A DNA stretch of 64,000 bases, taken from contig NZ_VSSP01000001.1 in the NCBI RefSeq assembly GCF_008312895.1, positions 496,001-560,000 of the forward strand. The letters run 5' to 3'. How positions within the stretch are numbered: the first letter of the stretch is position 1; each line of letters opens with the position of its first letter. The position numbers and the translations under genes are program-made. The DNA comes from Luteimonas suaedae. GTDB lineage: Bacteria; Pseudomonadota; Gammaproteobacteria; Xanthomonadales; Xanthomonadaceae. Under the pieces are notes generated by a model that saw nothing but the letters and a program-made list of their open reading frames with translations, had not been told where the DNA came from and searched no databases. Shown piece after piece: positions 54,693 through 64,000 of this stretch.

Positions 54693-56756
54693 ATGCGCAA
54701 GCACCTCCCGGCGGCCCTCGCGTTCGCCCTGTTCAGCACGTCGGCGACCGCCGAGCAACTCCCTGCGCCCGTGGCGACCGACCTCGACACGATCACCGTC
54801 TACGGGCGCCCGCTGGGCCGGATCCCCGGCGAAACCGCGACCAAGTCCGGCGCGCCCGTGCTGGAGACGCCGTTCACCGTCAATATCGTTCCGCGCGAGC
54901 TGCTGGACCTGCGCAACGTGTCGAACATCGGTCAGGCCATGGAGACCATCAGCGGCGTGGAGCGCACCATCGGGTTCTCGGGCAACCAGCGCTTCCGCAT
55001 CCGCGGCTTCCAGGCGATCAGCACGCTGCGCGACGGCTTCCGCCAGGGCGTATCGCAGCCGGAGATCGACCTGCAAGGCATCGAGAGCATCGAGGTGTTG
55101 AAAGGACCGGCGTCGGCCCTGTATGGCCGTTTCGAGCCCGGCGGCGTGATCAACTTCGTCGCCAAGCGACCCGAGGAGCACTTCGCCGCGAGTGCCTCGC
55201 TCACCGGCGGCTCCGACGACTACGCGCGGCTGGGCGTGGATCTGACCGGCCCCCTCAATGCCGGCGGCACGGTGCTCGGCCGGATCAACCTGGCCCACGA
55301 GGACGCCGGCAGCTTCCGCGACGGCATCGACAACCGCCAGACCTTCGTCTCGCCGGTATTGGAGTGGCGGCCCGACCGCGATACCAGCCTGATCGCGCGG
55401 CTCGAATACCTGGCCCGCGACGCCGCCTTCGACCGCGGCCTGGGCAATCACCCGTTGTTCCTGCAGGTGCCGATCCGCCGCAGCTACGGCGAGGACTCCA
55501 TGCGCATCCGCAAGGAGCAGTGGATCGGCAGCGTGGAGTTCAACCGGATGCTCGCCGCCGACTGGCGCCTGCGCGTGGGCGCGTTCCGGTCCGACGTCAG
55601 CGTGCCCGAGGAAGCGTTCTTCAACTACGGCTTTCCCGCGCTGAGCGGCACCACGGTCAACCGCAATTTCGTCCGCTATCGCGAGCGGCAGAAGGACGCG
55701 ACACTGCAGGCCGAACTTCACGGCCGCGTGACCACCGGTCCGCTGCAGCACCGGCTGCTGGTCGGCGCGGAGCGCAACATCGACCGCCTGGCCTATCTGG
55801 ACGGCAGGATCTCCTACGACAATCCGATCGATCTGCTCGAGCCGGTGTACGGTGGCCGCCCGAGCGACTACCTCGATACCGGCGACAGCCGCTACGAGTT
55901 CGAGACCACCGCGCTGTACCTGCAGGACGAGATCAGCTGGAACCGCTGGCGCCTGCTGCTCGGCGGTCGCCAGGAAAGGACCGACACGCTGTCGTTCTAC
56001 ACCGGCGGCGTCGATCCGGCGGTGACCCGGCGCGACACGCCGTTCTCGCCGCGGGCGGGCCTGACCTTCCTGGCCACGCCGGACCTGTCCCTCTATGCCA
56101 GCTGGGCACATTCGTTCCGCAACGAGGCCGACGTCGGACTGCTGGAAAGCGGCATCACGCCCAAGCCCACGCGGGGCGAACAGATCGAGGTGGGCGCGAA
56201 ATCGATCCTGCTCGACGGCCGCATGGAAGCCACCCTGGCGCTGTACGACCTGCGCAAGCGCGACGCCGTGGTGGCCGATCCGGTGGACTGGAACCTGGTC
56301 ATCCAGACCGGCGAACTGCGCTCGCGCGGCATGGAGGCGGAGATCTCGGCGCGTCCGCTCGAGGCCTGGACCCTCGTCGCCTCCTATGCCTATGCCGATG
56401 CCACCATCGCCAGGGACACCGACCCCACCATCGTCGACAACCGGCTCGCCGGCGTTCCTCGCCATCAAGCAAGCCTGTGGACCTCATGGGCCTTCGACGG
56501 CGTCCTGGCCGGACTGACGGCGGGCGGGGGATTGTTCCATGGCAGCGCGCAGGCCGCGACGACCGCGAACGATCTCTTCCTGCCCGCCTACACACGGCTG
56601 GATCTCAACGCGCGCTATGCCTTCGGAGATGGGATGGAACTGCTGCTCAACGTCGACAACGTCACCGACGAGCGCTACTACATCACCGGCGGCTTTTCGC
56701 AGATCTATCCACAGCCGCCGCGCGCGTTCCGACTGACCTTCTCGAAACGATGGTAG
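54693..56756 (+). CDS. TonB-dependent siderophore-type outer-membrane receptor
   Basis: Takes a chelate through the outer membrane with TonB energy (687 residues). Signal peptide to about STSATAEQ; a TonB box-like TDLDTITVYG follows. The plug domain (about 50-160) has ETPFTVNIVPRELLDLRN, QRFRIRGF and IEVLKGPASALYGRFEPGGV, which is the TonB-siderophore receptor (FhuA/FpvA) pattern. The 22-strand barrel ends in aromatic FSKRW, preceded by LLLNVDNVTDERYY. No extra N-terminal signalling domain is present. It is divergent from the FecCD-type ABC operon, making a complete two-membrane import route. Confidence 0.92.
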   Translation: MRKHLPAALAFALFSTSATAEQLPAPVATDLDTITVYGRPLGRIPGETATKSGAPVLETPFTVNIVPRELLDLRNVSNIGQAMETISGVERTIGFSGNQRFRIRGFQAISTLRDGFRQGVSQPEIDLQGIESIEVLKGPASALYGRFEPGGVINFVAKRPEEHFAASASLTGGSDDYARLGVDLTGPLNAGGTVLGRINLAHEDAGSFRDGIDNRQTFVSPVLEWRPDRDTSLIARLEYLARDAAFDRGLGNHPLFLQVPIRRSYGEDSMRIRKEQWIGSVEFNRMLAADWRLRVGAFRSDVSVPEEAFFNYGFPALSGTTVNRNFVRYRERQKDATLQAELHGRVTTGPLQHRLLVGAERNIDRLAYLDGRISYDNPIDLLEPVYGGRPSDYLDTGDSRYEFETTALYLQDEISWNRWRLLLGGRQERTDTLSFYTGGVDPAVTRRDTPFSPRAGLTFLATPDLSLYASWAHSFRNEADVGLLESGITPKPTRGEQIEVGAKSILLDGRMEATLALYDLRKRDAVVADPVDWNLVIQTGELRSRGMEAEISARPLEAWTLVASYAYADATIARDTDPTIVDNRLAGVPRHQASLWTSWAFDGVLAGLTAGGGLFHGSAQAATTANDLFLPAYTRLDLNARYAFGDGMELLLNVDNVTDERYYITGGFSQIYPQPPRAFRLTFSKRW

Positions 56757-57071
56757 CGTCCGGCCCTGCAAGCCGGCGACGGTCGAGCGGGAGTGGGCCG
56801 GCATCCGTCCCGCGGCACGGCGGCTCCCGTTCCTCCCGCAAAGATCCGAACGCCTGGGCGATCAGGCGCAGGGGAGGGGACGCGTGCTCCCGATGACCGT
56901 ACTGCCGCATTCACCCTTCCTTCACGCAAATTTCTCCCGTGATGCGTTTGCATGTCCAGATGTGCTGCATGCGACCGGTGCAGCGAAATCGTGATGGCAA
57001 TGACCGGGCGCCGGCATCGGCGGACAGGCCGGCGGTACAGGGGGAAGCAACTTCATGAGCGGTTCCCATCG
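56757..57071 (+). promoter_or_regulatory. Receptor-kinase intergenic region with mini-ORF
   Basis: A 315-base gap. Near its end a GGGGAAG site (57041-57047) is well placed, seven bases before an ATG at 57055. That ATG opens a six-codon frame (MSGSHR) whose TGA overlaps the kinase ATG at 57072. The kinase itself has no clear ribosome binding site, so it may be translated by coupling to this mini-ORF. Nothing else is evident. Confidence 0.4.
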
Positions 57072-58856
57072 ATGAGCAGCACGATGACGACCGTGCACGC
57101 CGACTTGCCGCGGATCGGCGAGGACCCTCGGAAGAAGGCAGCGCAATGGTTCGACCGGACCTTGCTGGACGCGATCCCGGCACCGATCTGCCTCTGCGAC
57201 ATCGACGGTACGATCGTGCGCTGCAACCGTCGCGCCGAGCAACTGCTGGGGCCCGAACCCGGGACAGTGGAATTTCCGGAGCACGCAGGCGCTCCCGGCG
57301 CTGCCGCAATGGGCGATGGCGGCGTGGAAGCCGCATTGCGCGCCGGCATCCCGATGCAGGGGCGGCGGCTGACGATCCGGAACGCGCAAGGCGTCTGCTT
57401 GACCATGCTGGCGGACAGCGAAGCGCTGAGTGATGGCGACGGCCGGACCCTGGGCGCCGTGCTGCATCTGCACGATCTCGGCTGGCTGCAACGGGAACAG
57501 CTCGAACTGGAACATGACCGGCTGGAGGACTTCTTCCACAATGCCGCGGTCGCGCTGCATCTGGTGGCCGCCGACGGCACGATCCTGCGGGCCAACCAGG
57601 CCGAGCTCGACCTGCTGGGCTACGACGTCCACGATTACGTGGGCCGCTCGATCACCGAGTTCCACGACGATCCCGACGCGATCGCCGACATCCTGCGGCG
57701 GCTGGCGGCGGGCCAGCGCCTGGACAAGTATCCGGCGCGGCTCCGGGCCAGGGACGGATCGATCGTGCATGTGCAGATCACGTCCAACGCATCGTTCCGC
57801 GACGGCAAGCTGGTCAACACCCGCTGCTTCACCGTCGACGTCAGTGAACAGCATGCCGCCGAGCAGGCCTTGCTGCGGCAGGCGACGCGCGAGCACGAGT
57901 TGCTGGACGCATTGCCGGTCGCCCTCTACACCACCGATGCCGAGGGCCGTGTCACCTTCTTCAACCGCGCCGCGGCCGCATTCTCGGGGCGCATGCCGGA
58001 GCTCGGAAGCGACCACTGGTGCGTGACCGCGCGTCTCTACGAACCGGACGGCACGCCGCTTCCGCACCACAAGTGCCCCATGGCGGTGGCGCTGAAGGAG
58101 GGCCGCGACGTGCGCGGCGCCGAGGCGCTGGCCGAGCGCCCGGACGGCACCCGGGTCCCGTTCCTGGCCTTTCCCAGCCAGCTGCGCGATGCGGCCGGCA
58201 CCGTCGTCGGCGCCGTCAACATGCTGGTGGACATCAGCGAGCGCAAGCGCGCCGAGGCCGAGCAACGCGTACTGATCGACGAGCTCAACCACCGGGTCAA
58301 GAACGCACTTGCCGCGGTGCAGGCGATCGCCGCGCAGACACTGCGTTCGACACCCGATCCGTCCCTGTTCGCCGCCAACTTCGAGCGCCGGGTGATCGCG
58401 CTTGGCAAGGCCCATGACCTGCTGACGCGGCGGCGCTGGACCGGGTTGGGCATCGGCGAGCTGATCGACTCGGAACTGGCCGCCGAGATCGGGCACCCGG
58501 GCCGGATCCAGCTCGAAGGCCCCGAAATCACGCTGCCGCCGCGGGTGGCGCTGTCCTTGCGACTGGTATTGCACGAACTGGCGGACAACGCACGCCGACA
58601 CGGCGCGCTGTCCACCGCGGAAGGCTGGGTCAGATTGCGCTGGTCACAAACATCGGCCGCGCACTCCGGCACGCTCCGCCTGCAATGGAACGAAGTGAAC
58701 GGCCCTGCGGTCGCGCCACCCGAAAAGCGCGGATTCGGCATCCGCTTCATCGAGCACAGCGTCGGCACCGAGCTGCGGGGCGAGGCCCGGTTCGATTTCG
58801 ATCCTACCGGCCTCAGTTGCCGGGTCACGGTTCCGATGGACGACAACGCGCCATGA
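57072..58856 (+). CDS. PAS-domain HWE histidine kinase
   Basis: Soluble sensor kinase (594 residues, no membrane helix). Three PAS-like domains are seen: about 28-130 (DAIPAPICLCDIDGTIVRC), about 150-270 (NAAVALHLVAADGTILRANQ) and about 275-395 (DALPVALYTTDAEGRVTFF). The HWE kinase core has the phospho-acceptor in LIDELNHRVKNALAAVQA (His near 407) and the WxE motif in LQWNEVNGP; HELADNARRHGAL is the N-box region. The kind of signal is unknown; cytosolic PAS domains often bind haem, flavin or small metabolites. It overlaps the receiver gene by 4 bases. Confidence 0.9.
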   Translation: MSSTMTTVHADLPRIGEDPRKKAAQWFDRTLLDAIPAPICLCDIDGTIVRCNRRAEQLLGPEPGTVEFPEHAGAPGAAAMGDGGVEAALRAGIPMQGRRLTIRNAQGVCLTMLADSEALSDGDGRTLGAVLHLHDLGWLQREQLELEHDRLEDFFHNAAVALHLVAADGTILRANQAELDLLGYDVHDYVGRSITEFHDDPDAIADILRRLAAGQRLDKYPARLRARDGSIVHVQITSNASFRDGKLVNTRCFTVDVSEQHAAEQALLRQATREHELLDALPVALYTTDAEGRVTFFNRAAAAFSGRMPELGSDHWCVTARLYEPDGTPLPHHKCPMAVALKEGRDVRGAEALAERPDGTRVPFLAFPSQLRDAAGTVVGAVNMLVDISERKRAEAEQRVLIDELNHRVKNALAAVQAIAAQTLRSTPDPSLFAANFERRVIALGKAHDLLTRRRWTGLGIGELIDSELAAEIGHPGRIQLEGPEITLPPRVALSLRLVLHELADNARRHGALSTAEGWVRLRWSQTSAAHSGTLRLQWNEVNGPAVAPPEKRGFGIRFIEHSVGTELRGEARFDFDPTGLSCRVTVPMDDNAP

Positions 58857-59230
58857 CCGCGGCCAACGCCCGACGTCAGATCCTGGTCGTCGAAGACGAG
58901 AGCCTGCTGGCGATGCTGCTCGAGGATCTGCTGACCGACCTTGGCATGCAGGTGCGCCTCACCGCATCGATCGAGGACGCGCTGCAGGCGGTGGAGGCAG
59001 AGACGCCACCGGATCTGGCGCTGCTGGACGTGAACATCGGCGGGCGGATGGTCTTCCCGGTGGCGCATGCCCTGGAACGCCGGGGCATCCCCTTCGCCTT
59101 CGCCACCGGCTACGGCGAGCAGGGCCTGCCGGAAGATTTCTGCCGGCGCCCGATCATGTCGAAACCGTTCTCGCTGGCCGAACTGCATCAGGTCCTGGAT
59201 GCGATAAGCGAGCAGCAGGCCGCGCTATAA
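58853..59230 (+). CDS. Single-domain response regulator
   Basis: A receiver domain alone (125 residues). The acidic pair is in LVVEDESLLA, the phospho-aspartate is Asp59 in ALLDVNIGG, the switch threonine is in FAFATGYGE, and the lysine is in IMSKPFSLAEL. There is no DNA-binding or enzymatic output, so it should act by protein contact or as a phosphate sink. It starts in the stop of the HWE kinase gene and is surely its partner. No PhyR, NepR or EcfG gene, the usual output of HWE systems in alphaproteobacteria, is near. Confidence 0.92.
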   Translation: MTAANARRQILVVEDESLLAMLLEDLLTDLGMQVRLTASIEDALQAVEAETPPDLALLDVNIGGRMVFPVAHALERRGIPFAFATGYGEQGLPEDFCRRPIMSKPFSLAELHQVLDAISEQQAAL

Positions 59231-59319
59231 ATTGGAACAGGCGCGGCGCAGCATGCGCCAGGAGTGCCGACAAGCCCCGGGATGCGACAATCGTGCCGCC
59301 GGCGGCCGCCGGCGTGTAG

Positions 59320-59802
<483 letters not shown>

Positions 59803-59821
59803 AGCCGCCGCACCTTTCCCA

Positions 59822-59880
59822 GTAGAGCGGAGCTTGCTCCGTTGCTCCCGGCTCCGGAACCCGCGTAGGCTCGGCTCTAC
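59822..59880. repeat. GTAG-headed REP pair
   Basis: The left element GTAGAGCGGAGCTTGCTCCG (59822-59841) holds its own GCGGAGC/GCTCCG palindrome. The right end, GGCTCGGCTCTAC (59868-59880), is an inverted GTAGAGC head. The pair fills the gap between the convergent tadA and DUF2721 genes. Confidence 0.7.
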
Positions 59881-59895
59881 CGGCCCTTGGGCCGA

Positions 59896-60375
59896 TCACC
59901 CCGTCGGGCCGCGCTGCCTGGCGCGGACGTGCGCATCGTCCATCTCGTCGTTGACTGCGGCGACCGCGAGCGCCGCCTCGCGTGCCAGCAGCAGGCTGGC
60001 GGCGAACATCGCCAGTACGCCCAGCACCGCCAGCACCGTCGGCAACTGGTCGAAACGATGGCCGAGCAGGGAATCGGCGGCAACCGTCAGGCTGGTGCCG
60101 ACGAAGCAGCTGATCGCCACGTACAGCAGCTGGCTGCCGCGCAGGATGATCGTGCTGCGGCGACGCTGCAGCTCGATACGCTTTTCCAGCAGCGATCGCT
60201 CTTCGGTGTCCTCGCTTTCGCCCAGTTGCTTGAGCAGCGCCCGCGCCCGGTCGATGATGCGCGCCAGGCGGGAGTTCGCCGAGGTCAGCAGGGCTGCGGT
60301 CGCGGTCAGGAAGAATGCCGGCGCCAGCATCGCGGTCAGGATGGCGTAGTGGGAGAGTGCGGAACTCGGGATCAT
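59896..60375 (-). CDS. DUF2721 inner-membrane protein
   Basis: A 159-residue protein with three hydrophobic helices: about 9-31 ([20 protein letters not shown]), about 78-99 ([18 protein letters not shown]) and about 112-132. A charged cytoplasmic loop between the first two reads [17 protein letters not shown] and [19 protein letters not shown], the conserved DUF2721 core. It has no known function. It stands alone, convergent with tadA and divergent from orn. Confidence 0.85.
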   Translation of the reverse strand: MIPSSALSHYAILTAMLAPAFFLTATAALLTSANSRLARIIDRARALLKQLGESEDTEERSLLEKRIELQRRRSTIILRGSQLLYVAISCFVGTSLTVAADSLLGHRFDQLPTVLAVLGVLAMFAASLLLAREAALAVAAVNDEMDDAHVRARQRGPTG

Positions 60376-60437
60376 GGAGGACAGGGGATGGGGGGCGCTG
60401 CGCTATGATGCGCCCTCCCGACGACGATCGCGAGCGC

Positions 60438-61016
60438 ATGGCACAGCGACAATCCGATGCCGACGAAGGCCGCCTGATCTGGATCGACCTGGAGATGACC
60501 GGGCTCGACACCGGGCGCGACTCGATCCTGGAGATCGCCACCGTCGTCACCGACTCCGAGTTGCGGGTTCTGGCCGAAGGTCCGGAATGCGCGATTGCCC
60601 ATCCGCTTGCCACGCTCGAGGCGATGGACGACTGGAACCGCAACCAGCACGGCAAGTCCGGACTGTGGCGGCGCGTCCTCGAGGAGGGCGTGTCGATGGA
60701 AGAGGCGGAGCAGCGCACGCTTGGCTTCCTTCGCCGCTGGGTTCCGGAGAACGCCTCGCCGATGTGCGGCAACTCGATCTGCCAGGACCGGCGCTTCCTG
60801 CATCGGCAGATGCCGGAGCTGGAGCGTTACTTCCACTACCGCAACCTCGATGTCAGCACCATCAAGGAACTGGCTCGGCGCTGGGCACCATCGCTGCTCG
60901 CAGGCGTCAGGAAGCAGGCCGCGCACACCGCCATGAGCGATGTACGCGACTCGATCGAGGAACTGCGGCACTACCGCGAAGGCATGGGGGCGTTCGCTCC
61001 GTTCGACCGCTACTGA
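60438..61016 (+). CDS. orn: Oligoribonuclease
   Basis: 3'-5' exonuclease that clears 2-5 nt RNAs and pGpG from c-di-GMP turnover (192 residues). DEDDh motifs: [12 protein letters not shown], the second Asp region [31 protein letters not shown], and late [14 protein letters not shown]. The ATG at 60438 is preferred because TATGAT at 60404-60409, overlapping the earlier in-frame ATG at 60405, looks like a -10 box. It is the essential member of this nuclease set in many gammaproteobacteria. Confidence 0.95.
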   Translation: MAQRQSDADEGRLIWIDLEMTGLDTGRDSILEIATVVTDSELRVLAEGPECAIAHPLATLEAMDDWNRNQHGKSGLWRRVLEEGVSMEEAEQRTLGFLRRWVPENASPMCGNSICQDRRFLHRQMPELERYFHYRNLDVSTIKELARRWAPSLLAGVRKQAAHTAMSDVRDSIEELRHYREGMGAFAPFDRY

Positions 61017-61050
61017 GTCGACGCCTGCCGGATCGACCGGCCACGGCCGC

Positions 61051-61983
61051 TCATTGCGGGTCCGGACGCGGCTGATGCTCCGGGTCGTCCAGGCCGATCG
61101 CCTCGCTGCCGGAGGTGTCGGGAGCCGGCAGCGCCTGCTGCCCGCCGGCACCGGTATCGCCGACGTGGTGATACATGTGCACGTCGCGCTGCGGGAATGG
61201 AATGGAGATGCCGTCGCGGTCGAACGCCTTCTTGATCCGCTCGGTCAGTTCGCACTTGGTGACGAACCAGTCGGCATTGGCGGTGTGGCAGCGGATGCCC
61301 AGATTCACCGAACTGTCGGCAAGCTCGTACACCAGCACGTCCGGCGGCGGTTCCGGCAGGACCCGCTCGTCGGCCTGCATGATGTCCATGGCGAGGCCGC
61401 GAGCCGTGTCGATGTCGGCGTCGTAGCTGACGCCGATCACCAGCTCGACCCGGCGCATCACGTCCGGGGTCAGGTTGATGATGGAGTCGGTGGTGATCAG
61501 GCTGTTGGGGAGCACGATCGTCTGGTTGTCGGCACCGCGCAGTTGGGTCTGGAAGATGCTGATCGACTCGACCTTGCCGGTCTGTCCGTTGATGGTGACG
61601 ATGTTGCCGACGCGGAACGGCCTCAGCGAGACCAGCATCACTCCCGAGGCGATGTTGGACAGCGAGTCCTTCAACGCCAGGCCGATCGCCAGGCCGGCGG
61701 CGCCGAGGACCGCGACCATCGGGGTCATGGACACGCCCACGACCTGCAGCGCCGCCAGTACCAGCACCACCAGCAGGACCACGTGGGTCACCTTGCGCAG
61801 GAACATCGCCGCCGTCGGCTCGACGTTGGCACGGGCCAGTCCGCGTTCGGCGACTCCGGTGATCCACTTGACGATGCGCAGCCCGATGAGGAACAGCGCC
61901 AGGGCGCCGAGCACATGCAGACCGATCGATATCGCCATCTCGGACCAGCCGGCTTCGTGCAGCCACGACCAGAACGATTCCAT
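61051..61983 (-). CDS. mscS: Small-conductance mechanosensitive channel (MscS family)
   Basis: Opens under membrane tension to release solutes (310 residues). Three N-terminal helices; the pore-lining third holds the glycine/alanine pattern VAVLGAAGLAIGLALKDSL. The beta domain SLRPFRVGNIVTINGQTG and ITTDSIINLTPDVMRRVELV follow, then a longer C-terminal tail rich in Pro, Gly and Asp. A GGGAGG site precedes the ATG at 61983. It is convergent with orn (34-base gap) and codirectional with ppsA. Confidence 0.93.
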   Translation of the reverse strand: MESFWSWLHEAGWSEMAISIGLHVLGALALFLIGLRIVKWITGVAERGLARANVEPTAAMFLRKVTHVVLLVVLVLAALQVVGVSMTPMVAVLGAAGLAIGLALKDSLSNIASGVMLVSLRPFRVGNIVTINGQTGKVESISIFQTQLRGADNQTIVLPNSLITTDSIINLTPDVMRRVELVIGVSYDADIDTARGLAMDIMQADERVLPEPPPDVLVYELADSSVNLGIRCHTANADWFVTKCELTERIKKAFDRDGISIPFPQRDVHMYHHVGDTGAGGQQALPAPDTSGSEAIGLDDPEHQPRPDPQ

Positions 61984-62019
61984 GCTTGCGCCTCCCTCTC
62001 TATGGTCCTGAAAGTGCGT

Positions 62020-62041
62020 GGCGCCCCGCAAGCGGGGCGCC
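62020..62041. terminator. Hairpin after ppsA
   Basis: GGCGCCCCGC (62020-62029) and GCGGGGCGCC (62032-62041) form a perfect 10-bp stem around two bases. It lies between the ppsA stop and the mscS start, both on the minus strand. The following T run is only three bases, a few nucleotides on. Confidence 0.5.
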
Positions 62042-62083
62042 GGTTCCCGCGACGACGGTAGCGACGGCGTCGTTAGAGCGACG

Positions 62084-64000
<1,917 letters not shown>

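Noticed and set aside
60315-60437. Longer N-terminus for oligoribonuclease
   Set aside because: The extension is not part of the conserved family start and overlaps a probable -10 box and the divergent DUF2721 gene.

Overview
The window is a high-GC chromosomal stretch, almost wholly coding, from a gammaproteobacterium. Gene content, gene order and intergenic repeats point to the Xanthomonadaceae/Lysobacteraceae (Xanthomonas, Stenotrophomonas, Lysobacter, Luteimonas and relatives). Supporting signs are a 41-residue L36, the proline-rich 'transmembrane repetitive protein', the rlmN-pilF-rodZ-yfgM-bamB-der order, and GTAG-headed REP-like palindromes. The genus cannot be fixed from sequence alone. 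No phage, IS transposase, CRISPR array, rRNA or tRNA was seen.

Layout. 1-5 kb: the 5' end of rne, divergent from rluC; phhB; nfuA; a proline-rich inner-membrane protein. 5-14 kb: two c-type cytochromes divergent from a three-gene RND efflux operon (one adaptor, two different pumps). 14-20 kb: a TraB-family membrane protein, a TetR-hydrolase pair sharing an operator, and aguA/aguB, which convert agmatine to putrescine. 20-29 kb: rpmJ, cmk, rpsA, ihfB, lapA and lapB, then an O-antigen initiating transferase, a WbpM-type dehydratase and galU. This is the site where pseudomonads carry an O-antigen cluster, but here it is nearly empty and bears a degenerate duplication. 29-34 kb: fadA, fadB and a PsrA-like TetR regulator. 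34-44 kb: ndk, rlmN, pilF, rodZ, yfgM, bamB, der, then mobA, moeA and a rhodanese-MoeB fusion. 44-51 kb: a DUF2272 protein, an alpha/beta hydrolase, a DUF1244 protein, folD, guaB and guaA. 51-57 kb: a FecCD-type ABC importer divergent from a siderophore-type TonB receptor, with a Zur-like half-site between them. 57-64 kb: an HWE histidine kinase with a receiver protein, tadA, a DUF2721 protein, orn, an MscS channel and the 3' part of ppsA.

Most long gaps hold inverted-repeat elements, at least seven sequence families, nearly always as head-to-head pairs. One pair supplies the ribosome binding site, start codon and first codons of guaA. The observations most worth following are that hijacked guaA start, the duplicated wbpM tail before galU, the asymmetric proton relay in the RND pair, the Zur-like site at the metal importer, and the shared TetR operator.
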